Below, piece by piece: positions 8,666-21,950 of a stretch of DNA of 64,000 nucleotides. The DNA lies in the NCBI GenBank assembly GCA_911728435.2, contig OU452208.1, positions 3,906,001 through 3,970,000 of the forward strand. The letters are read 5' to 3'. Source of the stretch: Apoderus coryli (lineage: Eukaryota; Arthropoda; Insecta; Coleoptera; Attelabidae). The translations under genes were made by a program, and so were the position numbers. Below the pieces are notes generated by a model that was not told the origin of the DNA, did not search any database, and saw nothing but the letters and a program-made list of their open reading frames with translations. The stretch's first letter is position 1; each line of letters starts with the position of its first letter.

Positions 8666-11600
8666 TTTTTTTTTTGTGATGACACGTATTTGGAAATAAA
8701 GTTATTTATTATTAATATAATATAAAATCAAACTAACCTGCAATAAGCAAAAATATTTGAGTGTCTAGATTTATTTCTCGTTGTAACAGTATCGCTGTTG
8801 GCTGTTTCTTCGCAAGTTTTGCTTCTTTTCATCAACATTTCCATTGTTTGGAATGAATTACGAATGAATTACATTATTGCTATACTCGTTACAGCAAAAC
8901 TCCATCTGGAAAAGCAATTGGTTTTAATTTTAACAGTCAATACAAAATTATTTATCAACCAACCTGCTTAAAGTAAATCACGTTTGAGAATTCCTGAATT
9001 GGTTTTGTGGCTTTGTGATGTTCATTATATCGATCAATATAATCTGAGAGTTGATTAAGGCTGCTCTATGGAAATGCTAATACTTGTCTCTTTTAATAAT
9101 GTAAAATAAAAGTCCAATTATTGAAATTATGATTCCACATAACAATGGACTACTTTTTCACATAGTGTCTTTCTTGAAATTTATTTATGATTAAATTTTC
9201 ATTTGAAATCTGGTGAGCAAAAAAACTTAAAATTTTGAAACATTTATGATATTAAAGTTGTGTGTAAACATAACCAAAATGGGTTTAAAACGACTTGGTT
9301 TTGTTAAGCTTAATTAAAATATTTTGGAACTAGAAACTTTAAATTTTATAACTTCAAGAAGAGCAGCCTTAAATAATGTTCTTCTTATATTGATAACTGT
9401 AGTATATTTCCTGGCTGCCATGGTTCTGAAAGACTTTTACTCGAGAGCACTTCTGCAAAAAAAAAGTAAAACTATTATAAATAAGTCGATCACAGAGGTA
9501 TAGGTTGGTTACATTTGTAAAATGATTGTGATTGTAGAAGAAAATTTAAAAATGTCATAAATAATAACCAGATGTGAGCTATTTATCTTTCGTGGGATAA
9601 ATGTTAATTATAACAGAATGATATTAAAAAATACCGTTTCTATATCTACAACTATTTTTCAATTCACTTACACCTCAAAATCGTCGAACATGCTTCAAAA
9701 CCAGGAGCCAGTATGTTGCAATTATTCTCCAATTGATATCTTGATATTTTCGTTTCTTTCGATACTAGAATCACGAGTCGAGCTACTTTTTTAACGACAA
9801 CGACTTCGAAAATCGGAATTGCCACCTCAAAAACTCACAAAAGTCCACAGTTCCGAGGAGCAAATAACACTTTAATTTTTACGCGTTACCGGCCAACGTT
9901 GTATGATTTAAAATATCTGTAACAAAGAAACTATTGTTTAGTTATCAACTTAAACGGATTATTTTGTTGTTGTTTTTTTTGGAATATAAAATCATTATGA
10001 CAAATATTAATGAATTTATTTGAAAACCTACCATGTGACTAAACACTTCTGCATTAAACTCCACTCCTCCATTTCATTCCATGCTTAACCTTAACTAAAC
10101 TAGGGCCTATGGGCACTCCTGAAATGTACAAAAAAATTGTTTTAATAATTTATACAGTCGTTTAAAAGTAAGTTATGAATAAAGTCAGTTTAAGACATGG
10201 GTTTAGTGACAACTATTTACAACTACTCTTAGAAATTAGGTACAGGATTTAAATTTAAATATGTTGATCTAATCAAGTAAAACTATGAATCAAAAAAGAT
10301 TTTCAGTATAACTCGCTCGTGGGGCTGGTTAATTGTCCTGCAGCTTTAAAAAACTCCTTTTTTGGAATTTTTTTCTTATATGATCAATAAGTAGACTATT
10401 ATAACCATAACTAGCTGTGGTGTTAAGCAAAATCATAAGATTTCAGGGAAATTTTGTTGGATATACTTAAAGTAAATAATCATAAAAGTTTATAATTTAT
10501 AAGTGAAACTGAAACTAATTATACATACAAATTTCATAATATGCTACTCTCGTTATTTCATAGATTATTATTATACGAATATCACAAAAATGTTTAACTT
10601 GGCCTCTTTTCAACGCAGTTTAAGTAACAAAAAGTTTGCAAGACAAAGAAATATACGGCCAATTAAAAATTGCTATTTACAAACATATTTTAATAACAAC
10701 CAAACGGCAAGATTATGTAGAAAAACAAAATAATTTTGTAATTTAATGCATATATCCGCCACAAGCTTCACCTGTCTAGTTAGTAATTAGTAATCACATC
10801 AAAAAAAAATCGAAAAATTAGTTATATCCTGCTGCAGGCTGATAGTACCCACTCTGTTCGCTCTTAAAAAGTTGTCAATATTAAAATTAAAATAACTTAC
10901 ACCTAATACGCCTTCCTTTGCTTATACTCCTGCATACCATTTTCCATACCAATCCTACTACGCTTCACGTTGTTCAAAGCACTATTTTTTTCGCAAAGCA
11001 ACACTTTTGGATTAAAAACGTCAGTAGCTCGACAACATTAGAAATCACATAACGCTCCTTTTCACATATTATTATAACACATTACTATTACCCGAAGACG
11101 CGATGGTGATAAATATCTGCAACATAAAAAATAGAAAGTGTAGTAATATCAATTTGATCAAGATCAAAAACTTAAGACACCCTATAACCCACAGTACCTA
11201 TTGCCAAATAATGATTATGTACACAAAAATATCTTCTAGAAACTATAACACACCATTGCAGTTGACCGAAAGATTGTATACTGATGAAAATGTATAAATC
11301 ATAAAAAAATTCGGGTAATACGGAAACATGTTGTCAACTTGCTATATTTTAGGTCTAAATTAAGTTTGAAGGTAGACAAAAAATCGTTATTTGGCCTTAT
11401 ACAGAAATTTTAAATACCTAATTAATGTGCATGAAGATTCTTGTATAGAGGTTTGTTTAACCTGCATTCGTAACATCTCTTCTTACTATTTTTTTTTATA
11501 CGGTGTGGTCTCAAAAAAAAATTAACAATTAAGTTAAAAAAAAAAACTAGTAAATTTTTTAAAATGGAACTATATGTTTTGGTAATTTTATCTTATTTGA

Positions 11601-12405
11601 CATTAATAATAAAGAATTTTATTAGATGTCAAAAATGCGTAGGTTTCGAAATTTTCACAAGTTCACATTTTTCTTTGCAACTGACCTTGTCGGCGATGAA
11701 AGTATATAAGGAGTAATTTAAATAAAATGTTAAACTCGAAAAAGTTTAGGATAAGACCAAAGTTAACTTACACACTGTTAGAACATAGTTTGCAGATTTA
11801 ATTTTTTATTTACTTTTTCCTAATTTAATTTCAACTTGATTAAATTTTGAACTAAAATATAACAGAAAACTTCTTGATGTAACCTATTCGGTTTTTTTTT
11901 TTACTAAAGAAGTTGTGGACAAACAGTAAAAAAACACACAGGTTATTTAAAAGCGGAGTCAACACCCTGAATCAATTTTAAGCACTTCCTTAAAAAAACT
12001 CGTGCCCATAAGGCAGAAATATATCTTTATCCTTATTCTTCTTAATAATAACCAGCGGCGTACGGTGCTGCTGGGCTTCAGCACTTGATGTTGATGCTAA
12101 ATATTGTTGTTGAATTATTATTATTATTGCCATAGTTTCTACGAGTTTGATTACATTTTGTTTGTTAGTAATTTAGTAGACTCGTTTGTGGAATACTAAT
12201 ATGTAAAATAATGTAAAAATATATATTTGTGTTTGTTAAGAGTTTTCCTTTACTTTTTTTAACTGTCGGTCTGCTGTTTTAGGAGAAACAGGGTTAAGTC
12301 ACAGAGCATCTCCTGATTTCCCAATAGTTATTATTTTTGCTGTAGTTTTTGTAATTAAATAGAGTATGTTGCTTATTGTTCTAAAAGTGTAGTATTTTGT
12401 TTTGA
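8666..12405. repeat. 3.7-kb tandem unit, copy 2 (uninterrupted)
   Basis: This is the cleanest copy, 3740 bp, and defines the unit length. It carries all shared blocks in the same order as copy 1 and joins copy 3 with no gap. On the minus strand several blocks look like exon boundaries: TTTCAG/G before the GAATGG block (about 10130), CATG/GTAGG after it, TTGTTACAG at about 9920, AGGT/GTAAGT at about 9665 and 10900, and CAG/GTTAG at about 8745. It is AT-rich without a long ORF; the coding claim is weak. Confidence 0.85.
10906..11037 (-). other. Conserved 44-codon open block, unit copy 2
   Basis: This is the counterpart of 6079-6210: the same 132-nt length between TAA and TAG and the same AGGT/GTAAGT donor. 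Differences from copy 1 are mostly replacements (Tyr to Asp, Ile-Tyr to Asn-Asn, Ser to Arg, His to Gln), with no frameshift. Product not recognised. Confidence 0.3.
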
Positions 12406-12477
12406 ATTTTTTTTTGTGATGACACGTATTGGAAATTAAAGTTATTTATTATTAGTAATATATAAAATGAAACTAAC

Positions 12478-12584
12478 CTGCAATAAGCAAAAATATTTGA
12501 GTGTCTAAATTCATTTCGGGTTGTAACACTATCGCAGTTGGGTGTTTCTTCGCAAGTTTTGCTTCTTTTCATCAACATTTCCAT
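12478..12584 (-). other. Candidate small exon, unit copy 3 (MEMLMKRSKTCEE)
   Basis: On the minus strand ATG at 12584 opens a frame with MEMLMKRSKTCEETPN and TTRNEFRHSNIFAYC, ending CAG (12478-12480) followed by GTTAGTTT, a good splice donor. The equivalent in copy 2 (8738-8848) stays open with replacements only. In copy 1 (3490-3585) a deletion keeps the frame, and in copy 4 (27137-27242) one base is lost near the end. I do not recognise the peptide. Conserved frame plus donor suggests an exon of a tandemly repeated minus-strand gene; other blocks of the unit contain stops, so it may be a pseudogene family or a non-coding transcript. Confidence 0.3.
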
Positions 12585-15500
12585 TGTTTGGAATTAAGTA
12601 CGAATGAATTACATTATTGCTATACTCGTTACAGGAAAACTCCATCTGCTAAAGCAATTGCTTTTAATTTTAACAGTCAATACAAAATTATTCATCAACC
12701 AACCTGCTTAAGGTAAATCATGTTTGAGAATTTCTAAATTGGTTTTGTGGCTTTGCGCTGTTCATTATAGGGGTCAATATAATCTGAGAGTTGATTAAGG
12801 CTGCTCTATGGAAATGCTAATACTTGTCTCTTTTAATAATGCAAAATAAAAGTCCAATTATTGAAATTATAATTCCACATAACAATTGACTACTGTTTCA
12901 AATTACTTCTCTCTTTATTGAAATTTATTTACGATTAAATTTTCATTTGAAACCCGGTGATAAAAACAAACTTAAAATATTGAAACCTTTATGATATTAA
13001 AGTTGTGTATAAGCAAAATGGATTTAAAACGACTTGGTTTTGTTAGGCCTAATTAAAATAATTTCTTTTATAACTTCACAAAGAGCAGCCTTAAATAATG
13101 TTCTTCTTATATTGATGACTCTATAGTATATTTTCTGGCTGCCATGGTTCTGAAATACTTTTACTCGAGAGCACTTCTGCAAAAAAAAAAAGTAAAACTA
13201 TTATTAATTAGTTGAACATAGGGGTATATGTTATCTGCGTAGACAACTTAGATAACTTTTGAATATTTGAATATTCAATTATTAATTTGGTTACATTTGT
13301 AAAAGGATTGTGATTGTATAAGAAAATTTAAAAATGTTATAAATAATAATCAGCTATTAATCTTTTGTGGGATAACTGTTAATTCTAACAGGCTGATTTT
13401 AATAAAATACTATTTATATATCTACAAATAGTTTTCAATTGACTTACACCTCAAAATCGTCGAATATGCTTCAAAACCAGGAGCTATGATGCAAAATTGA
13501 AATCTTGATATTTTCGTTTATTTCGATACTACAATCACGAGTCGAGCTACTTTTTAATTTAACGACGAAAATTGCCACCTCACAAACTCACAAAAGTCCA
13601 CAGTTCTGAGGAGCAAATACCACTTTAATATTTACGCGTTACCGGCGAACGTTGTATGATTTAAAATATCTATAACAAAGAAAGTATTGTTTAGTTATCA
13701 ACCTAAGCCGATTATTTTTTTGTTTTTTTTTTTTAATATACATTATGCCAAATATTAATGACTTTATTTGAATATTACATACCATGTGACTAAACACTTC
13801 TGCATTAAACTCCACTCCTCCATTCCATTCCATGCTTAACCTTATCTAAACTAGGGCCTATGGGCACTCCTGAAATGTACAAAAAAAAAGTATTTTAACA
13901 AATTATACAGTCAGTGAAAACCAATTGATAAAGTTTTTGACATGGAAACAAATGGTCAGGATACTTATAGTCAATTCAAAAGATTCCTTAGGCTGACATA
14001 ATTTACAATATTTAAAAATCAAACAGATCAAAATAATTGCCCGTTGATAAATATCCCTTAGTTGTTAAGCACCCCACGTTTTTAAGAGGGGAATCCGAAA
14101 TGGTTACTTACAAAAATGTCCGATGGTGGCGCTAGTGAATCTCATGGCATTTCAAATTATTCATTTCTTAACTTAGAGTAATTTTATAGAATATTTTAAT
14201 ACATTCTTCTCCTCAATAGGTGTCGCCAAAAACTAATACATAGTGACACAAAATGTCATATTTCTATTTTACGTAAATTATTTTCACATTCTTTTTTGTG
14301 CTGGTATTCTTATACGTTTGATGCTTATCTTCGCTTAGACTAGTTATAGTTATATACTATTATACATAAAAAGGATGAATGTAAAAAAACTGGTTTTATT
14401 TACGATAAATATTCAAGATTTTTAAATATTTTCACAAATTGATGATTTTTGTGAAAACCGTAAAACATAGGTAAATGACACCTTAAAACGAATCCCAGTT
14501 ATTTTTGCGGGACTATTAAAATACTCCAATACAGGGTGTTCTATTTAAAAAACCAGAACTATGATAATACATACTTATCTCTTCTTTGGACCGCCCTGTA
14601 TGCTTGCAGTGTTGTATTAGGTTAGCCCTGTTGTTTTAGTTTGTCAGTTTCAAAACCATGAGACGCTTATTTCATGCATCAAACAGTGTCTTTCCTAATA
14701 GTATACAATGTGTCCAGAAACTAATGGACCAAGCGAACGCCACAAATTCTAGAGCAGATTTCATGGCAATTCAACGCCAAACTTCTAATGCGAAATTGCT
14801 TCCAAAAGAAGTTACAGTTTTTAAAAGATGGCGGCTTAGCATAGGTTTTTTAAAGGTATCGCGAAAGCGCCTTTAGCCATTGGAGTGAAAGGTGACAAAG
14901 ATATTTCCTTAAATAGAAGCATTCGTTGGGTATACACTGCTGAATTAAATTGCGAACTTAGGCGTCTAAACGGGTATCAACGGACATTTTTAATAAAAAC
15001 TTCTTTTTCACTAACTTTTAGAGAATTCTGACATCATTCATAGGAAATATGAGGTATTCTTATCTCAATATGATAGAATGCTGCAATTTCGAGAAAAATT
15101 AAGTTTTAGTTTAATATGCGGTTTAACATAGTACCTATCTATTTGATTTACGATTGGTACAGTGATTATTTTAACAGTAAAAATTTTAAAAATTAAGTAG
15201 GGTATTAGGTATTGTGAGTCTATACAGGGTGTCCCAAATATAAGAAATAAACCATAGTTGTGTTTTTTTAAATGGAATGCCCTGTATATGAATATATTTT
15301 TAGATTCACTGTTCAAAATAAACCTAACTTTCATTAAAGTACATCTCACCTAAACCTGACAGTTTTTTAAGTAGTTAAATTTTTATAAAAATATAGACAT
15401 AATATGAATGAACAAATTCACACCTACTTGTTTGTTCTTTTTAAGCCAGTCTGGGCTGATAAATATACCCACTCATCACTTGTTACGCCAAATATAAAAA

Positions 15501-16039
15501 ACTCGAAATACTAAATACAGGGTGTCCAATAATATAATTTATATGAACGTAAAGTTTAATTCTAAATAACTTGTTTATTTCAAATGGAACAGCCAGTATA
15601 TGAGGTCAAAATTAGATGCATAAAGTAATTATCTGTCAAATATTATAATACTTTCCCATGGATAACTTTTGACGTTTTTGTGGAAAATGGACATATTCAT
15701 GATATTAGGGGAATTTGAAACTGAATCTCTTAGTTTCATATGTAGACCACCATGTATTTGATGATGCAAAAATTAAAGTTAAATTAAAATTTTCTTGTAG
15801 ATATGTATACTTATCTTTAATTTTGCATGGAAGAGGCACACATATTGGCAATAAGAGGAAGAATTTTCAAAAATATAATATTGATCAAGTCAGCCATGAG
15901 AATTTGAGAAGATAGAATACATTTTTTTTAATTTGATATTTACTGTCAAATAGTTTGTTGAAAATTCTTACTTACGAGTTGAGAATTTTTTGATAAAACA
16001 GTTTTTTATCTGTGACATTTGATTTAATTCAATTCAAAA

Positions 16040-16342
16040 ATGCGAACCTATTCCAAAGGAGAAAGAATAGACATGATTTTTATTCTTGGAGAATGGTCCA
16101 AAAACGCTTTGCTGGCATCGCGAGTTTACGCTCAAAGGTTCCTGGCGCAAAATCACCCCAAAAAAGCGGTCTTCGAGAGACTGTTAAGGCAGTTTAACGA
16201 AAGATACCACCCAAACACCAACTGCTTCAAGAACTTTTCAATATTAATTTTAACTCGTGTTGAATTTTGTACATGGGCCAGGAACAAAATCATCGCAAAT
16301 GAAAACTTTTTTAATAGAGGAGATGAAGAACCAAATAAATGA
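16040..16342 (+). pseudogene. DUF4817-like helix-turn-helix fragment
   Basis: This 100-codon frame starts MRTYSKGERIDMIFILGEW and continues with ASRVYAQRF and NHPKKAVFERLLRQF. It matches the pattern of the DUF4817 helix-turn-helix domain found at the N-terminus of many insect transposon proteins (a YS/T-xEERVDMIxIYGE opening, a RxYxxRYPxRxHPs centre). After about residue 60 the similarity fades and no catalytic domain follows. It lies inside the foldback element, so it may be the remnant of that element's transposase gene. Domain assignment is from memory of the family pattern, not from a search. Confidence 0.5.
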
Positions 16343-16720
16343 AGCGTTTAGAAGCGTTACACCAGGTTAAAATTGTTGAAGGATTTAAGAAAAGGATTCA
16401 TATGTGCCTAGAGTCCAATCATTTTGAACATTTATTATAAAATTTATCAGTTTTTATGTAGGTATATCTTGTTATTTAATTTAAGTAAAAAATGTATTTA
16501 TTTATTATGTTATTGTTTAAATTATGGTTTGTCAAATTCTCATGGCCGACAATGACAAATATAATTTTAAAAAATTCTTCCTATTTCTACCAATATGTGC
16601 TTTTTCCATACATTAAAAAATATACATATCTATAGGAAAACCTTATAGCGATCAATAGATAATTAATTTCATCATCATCAAAAACAGGGTGGTCTACATG
16701 AAATTAACAGGTTCAATTAG

Positions 16721-16908
16721 AAAAATTAGATGCACAGAGTAATTCTCTGTCAAATATTATAATACTTTCCTATGGATAACTCTTGACGTTTTCGTGGAAA
16801 ATGCACATATTCATAATATTATGCGCATTTTCCACGAAAACGTCAAGAGTTATCCATAGGAAAGTATTATAATATTTGACAGAGAATTACTCTGTGCATC
16901 TAATTTTT
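16721..16908. repeat. Perfect 84-bp palindrome with 20-bp spacer
   Basis: The left arm, 16721-16804, and right arm, 16825-16908, are exact reverse complements by eye; the spacer is 16805-16824. The outer ends read AAAAATTAGATGCACAGAG. A diverged direct copy of the left arm occurs at about 15620-15715. Such a perfect hairpin implies recent formation or ongoing correction between arms. Confidence 0.85.
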
Positions 16909-18139
16909 ATCTCATATACCGGATATATACATATATACATATACCATTTGAAATAAACAAGTTATTTAGAATTAAACTTTACGTTCATATAAGTTATATT
17001 ATTGGACATCCTGTATTTAGTATTGGGGATTTTTTTATATTTGGCGTGACAAGTGATGATGCCTAGACTGGCTTAAAAAGAATGAACAAATAGGTGTGAA
17101 TTTTTTCATTCAAATTATGTCTATATTTTTATTAAAATTTAAATATTTAAAAAACTGTCAGGTTTAGGTAAGATGTGCTTTAATGAAAGTTAGGTTTATT
17201 TTGAACGGGGAATCTAAAAATTTATTCAAATACAGGGAATTCCATTTAAAAAACACAACTATGGTTAAGTTCTTATATTTGGGACACCCTGTATAGACTC
17301 ACAATATTTTTAAAATGTAGCCCTAAATCATTTTTATCGAACCCATGAATAAAACTTTAAGGACATTAAATAGTTTAGCCACAGTATTCCGTGTAGTATG
17401 GCGTGAATAACCCTGTATATACGTTCCAACTACCTAACTGGTGAAATTTGAAACGCTATTTAAACCCCCACTAAGGGTATCTTATAATTTTATAATAACT
17501 ACCAGTCGGGAGTTCTTGTAATCTCTCTATAGATCATAAAAAATCAGTTGTGTCACCCCAAAACTTTCCCGACTAGTTATAATATAATCAAAAATATATG
17601 ACCTGCGTAACGAAACAGAATTTTAATAATTATTATAATTGTATTATTTCCAATAAACTAACGTAACAAACTACTCGTAACTACTTTGTTCCTTATTATA
17701 TTTATCCTCTAACAGTAGGTATACCTACATACCTAATATTACCATAGATGTTTATTCTTTGATATTACTGTACAGGGCTAAAGTTAATAATCCCCACTCC
17801 TAGTACACACGCATATACATATAACACACACCACATACAACTATACCTATATTAATAATATAAGTACGACAAAACCATTAGATTTTTGTGTCACTGTGTA
17901 TAAACAGCGCCATCTCTTCAATGCTGTCCCAACTACGCTGGATATTAAATTTATAAAAAAATTATAAGAAAATGGCGGATATTTGAAGGGAAATTTTAGG
18001 TTTTTTTTTATATATGGATATTGTCTAATACAGAAAGTTTTCACGTACAATTTTAATTACAAGTGATTGCTAAATATATAAATTAGGTAATAAAGTAATA
18101 TTATCATTATTAAATATTAGAATAATAGCACAAAATGAG

Positions 18140-18650
18140 GAAAACGTTGCTGACTTTGAACTCAATTTATTAAGTAATTATTTATTGTTGTAGCCTCAAA
18201 ATACCTTATTACCTAATACAAACCTTAGTCTTTAAAACCCTATTAAAATTTATGCTACCAGATACGTATTAGTGGAGATTTCCATCCACAAAAATATATC
18301 TGTAAATTTGAAAAAGTTGCCCATGTTTGAACTCAATTTATGAGTTAACTATTTAATCTTTCCGCTTGAAAATACTTCATTACCTAATCCCATCTTTTGT
18401 CTTTAAAACCCTATGAAAATTTTTGCTAGCAGATACGTCTTAGTGGCGACTACCATGCGCAAAATTACGCCTGCAAAGCGAAATATGATGATTTTCTAAC
18501 TCTATTTTTGAACTAACTATCCAATATTTCAACTTCAAAATACTTCAATACCTAATCCCATCTTTACTCTTTAACTCCCTATCAAAATTTTTGTTACCAG
18601 ATACGTATTAGTGGAGTCTACCATGCGCAAAAATAGGTCTGCAAACGATT
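18140..18650. repeat. Three tandem repeats of about 170 bp
   Basis: The block CAGATACGT(A/C)TTAGTGG recurs with its G at 18261, 18432 and 18600, giving spacings of 171 and 168 bp. The preceding ACCTAAT(C/A)C-type blocks and the GAACTCAATTTAT blocks are repeated in register. The copies are well diverged, so this is an old, short array. No coding capacity is visible. Confidence 0.7.
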
Positions 18651-19936
18651 GTATTCAAACGCCCCTCTTAAGCATGTATACGGTAACTTCATTTTTCTCT
18701 TGCTTTTGTATTTTATACAGTTAAACATATAAGATAATTTTTGCACCCAAACCATCTAGTAGGTATATAGAAATCAGATTGACATCTCTATAGTACCTAC
18801 CCCCCCTGGATAAAATTACGGTGTTATCGAAACATGTAAAATAAAATATATAAATAAATTAGAAATTAGGTTACTTCTATGACAGTTCTTTTTAATTTCC
18901 AAATATATTATATTATTATATATTTTTGGAAGAGTTATTGAGTAATCTAAGAGAAATGAGATATTTTGACGATTAAACGATTCCTGCCGATGGCATTGCG
19001 ATGAGGCTGAATTTTGTATAAATTGTTTCTCAGATTCATCCAGATGTACTATAAAATTACCAGAGTTGAGAGAAAATCTTGAATTACTGTTCTTTTTTAA
19101 ATTATATGTCATTCGTAACATGGGCTGGCATTGAGTTTTTCAAAAAATTGCTTCGATAAATAATTCTGTGAGAAGTGTTTACAATTACTTTTAGAAGTTA
19201 GGTAAAAGATTTCTAAATTTAAATAGGTTGATCTAAGCAAGTAAAATTATGAATCAAAAAAGTTTTTTGAGTTTATCCCGCTCGCGGGGCTGGTGCATTA
19301 TCGTGCAGCTCTAAATAACTACTGTTTTGGTTTCCTTTAAAAGTCAAGAAATTATCAAGCCACCCTCGTAATATAATGCATATGTCCGGCACAAGGTACG
19401 GGCTTCACCTGTCTAATTATTAATCACATCGAAAGAATTCCAAAAAAAAAAGTTATTTCGAGCTACAGACTGATGTACCCACTCCGTTCGGACTTAAAAA
19501 GTTATCAATATTAAAATGAAAATAACTTACACCTAATATGCTTTCCTTTGCTTATACTCCTGCATCCATTTTCCATACCAATACTACTACACTTCACGTA
19601 GATCAAAGCACTATTTTTTCGCAAAGCAACACTTTTGGATTAAAAACGTAAGTAGCTCGACAACATTAGATTCACATATCGCATTTTTTCACATACGAGT
19701 ACTATAACACATTACTATAACGCGATGGACCCGACGCGCCTGCAACATAAAAAATAGAAAATGTAGTTAAGTATATCAATTTGATCAAGATCAAAAACTT
19801 AAGACACCGTATAACACACGGGCAAAATAATGATCATGTATACAAAAATATTTTCTAGACGCTATAACACACCATTGCAGTTGACCGGAAGAGTGTGTAC
19901 TGATGAAAATGTAAAAATCATAAAAAAATTGGAAAA

Positions 19937-20180
19937 CGTACTTTGTATGAATTAATCATAATATATAAAAGCTTGCCCACATTATTTTCATTTGTATAAA
20001 ATGTTAATTGCCTCCAGATAGTGCTTCTTTCAGCTTACTGTATGGCTAACACTACTGAATGTATTGGATACAAATTAATTAAGTTATCTAGGTTAAGTTA
20101 AGAAGGTTACACTTCAACTTCGCCATTTGTAAATGTTTAATTTACAATAAAGTCATTATTATTATTATTATTATTAAATA
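19937..20180 (+). mobile_element. Short retroelement 3' end with ATT tail
   Basis: Compared with copy 1 of the tandem unit (around 6495), copy 3 has about 240 extra bases ending AATAAAGTCATT followed by about eight ATT repeats. This looks like a 5'-truncated non-LTR or SINE-type insertion on the plus strand with its polyadenylation-type signal and microsatellite tail. No ORF remains and its source family is unknown. Confidence 0.55.
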
Positions 20181-20923
20181 TAATAAATTTTAAAATATTA
20201 TACTTATATCCATAAGGTCTGTAAGAGTACTCATGATAGGTATTGGAAAAGTATAATCAGCACAGTTATCAAAATTCAGGGATATACTAAGGTCGATAGG
20301 GGCCACGTCGCTAAAATATTTTCAAGATAATCACACTTCCGGTTATACGTGAAGTTGTGGTCAACTTGCTTATTTCAAATAGAACAATCTATATAATTTT
20401 TCATTTCCTGCCTACAAGATAGATAATAATATATGTATGATGTACCTAATTCAAGCCGTTTTTGAAGTTTTAGGTCTAAAATAACTTTTGAAGCTCGACC
20501 AAAAAACGTTATTTGTCCTTATACAGAAATTTTAAATACCTATCAATGTGCATGAAGATTCTTGTATAGAGGTTTGTTTAACTTGCATTCGTAACACCTC
20601 TTGTTACTATTTTTTTAAACGGTGTGGTCTCAAAAAAAAGATTAAAAATTAAATTAAAAAAAAACAGTCAAAAGTCAATTTTTTAAAATGCACTATGTGT
20701 TTTGGTAATTTTATCTAATTTATAATAATAATAATAATAACACTCTTTATTCATAAGGTACATACATAAGTACATAAAATGCGTCAAAATTGAATGAAAT
20801 TACATTTAAAAATAGAATTGTATAAAAGACAAATATTGTAAAATTACATTACAGAATCAAGCACGAATTCAACAAATTGTATAAAAGACACACATATTAT
20901 AAAATTAAAATTAAATTACACAG

Positions 20924-21950
20924 TCAAGCATGAATTGAACAATCAAAATATTCACTCAATGAATAAAAGCTGTTATCCAGCAGCCAATTTCTGACTTCAT
21001 TTTTAAATTTACTGGCGGTATTTATTAATTTCAAGCGCAGAGGCAAATTATTGAAAATTTTTATTGGCATTATATAAGAACTATTCGCTGAAAGGGAGAG
21101 TCTGTGCATCGGCAATTTTAAATTCAACCCACATCTAAGTTCATAGTTCGATGATTGATTAGTGCTTATAAAGTTACTGATATGTGAATATACATAGAAA
21201 ACACATTGTAAAATATAAATTGATATTACTGTTAATATCCTCAGATCTTTAAACAATTGACGACAGGAGTATCTTGCAGGTTTAAATGTCATCGTTCTAA
21301 TGATCCTCTTTTGTAATAGAAGTATTTCATCTATGCGTCGTGAGTTACCCCACAACACAATAGCATAACATAAAACAGAGTGAATATTAGCAAAATAGAA
21401 CGACCGCAATACATCGACGGAAACAAAGCTTCTCATCTTCCAGATTAAAAAGGAAAACCTGCAAAGTTTGCCCGAAATAGCCTCGATTTGCTTATACCAA
21501 TTTAATTGTGAGTCAATCTCCACGCCTAAGAATCTTACACAGGATTTTTGTACAAGCCGATGATCGCCATTCCCAACTCTAACGCTATAGTCCACCTCTC
21601 TAGCCGAGAAGTGTATATGGTTTGTCTTTCCCAAATTCAGCACCAGACCATTAGTGTTACAATAACCTCGCATCTGCTCCAAACAGTCATGTACCTTTGA
21701 TCTTAGATCCCCAACATTATCAGCAGATAATATCGCTGAGGTATCGTCTGCAAAAAGCGTTATGTGTTCTGTGGAGTTTATGTATCTGGATATGTCGGAA
21801 ATAAGCAATGTGAATATCAGGGGTCCCAACGTACTGCCTTGCGGAACACCGACATTTAACTCCAGAATTGATGATTCTACAATTTTACCGCCACGGTTGA
21901 GACTGACCGTTTGTTTTCTCGATGTAAGGTAAGATGCTAACCATTGTAAA
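20924..21950 (-). pseudogene. ORF2 reverse transcriptase, C-terminal part
   Basis: Continuous from about 21950, where a one-base frameshift separates it from the upstream RT segment. It reads LQWLASYLTSRKQTVSLN, then GVPQGSTLGPLIFTLLISDI, and the catalytic box TLFADDTSAIL at about 21735-21765. Further on come LNLGKTN, VRFLGVEID and the C-terminal FKPARYSCRQLFKDL. The open part beginning at an internal Met is 20924-21829. The 3' UTR (20724-20923) is AT-rich. The FADDTS box and the G-V-P-Q-G-S block are canonical for non-LTR RTs. Confidence 0.85.

Larger units (their letters stand above)
15212..17305. mobile_element. Foldback element with ~500-bp inverted arms
   Basis: The left arm (about 15212-15712) and right arm (about 16825-17305) are imperfect inverted copies, both starting with ATTGTGAGTCTATACAGGG at their outer ends and sharing blocks such as TGAACGTAAAGTTTAATTC. 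The 1.1-kb interior contains a DUF4817-like reading frame and a further copy of the inner arm sequence, which forms a perfect palindrome with the right arm. The ends carry ACAGGGTGTCC, a motif seen at several repeat ends in the window. No clear target duplication was identified. Confidence 0.6.
13913..19165. other. 5.2-kb insertion block in unit copy 3
   Basis: The block replaces the expected continuation of the unit between TTATACAGTCA (about 13912) and the TTACAATTACTTTTAG block (about 19168). It holds small repeats with ACAGGGTGT/ACACCCTGTAT ends (14534, 15226, 15520, 17283), the large foldback described below, a DUF4817-like fragment, three ~170-bp tandem repeats, and AT-rich DNA. 13913-14530 and 17330-18130 contain no recognisable gene. 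No single pair of element ends was found that accounts for the whole block, so it is probably several insertions. Confidence 0.5.

Noticed and set aside
18816..19121. 101-codon minus-strand gene
   Set aside because: No family recognised, no splice or start context, and it sits within an insertion block of repeats. It could be an exon of something unknown, but nothing supports it.
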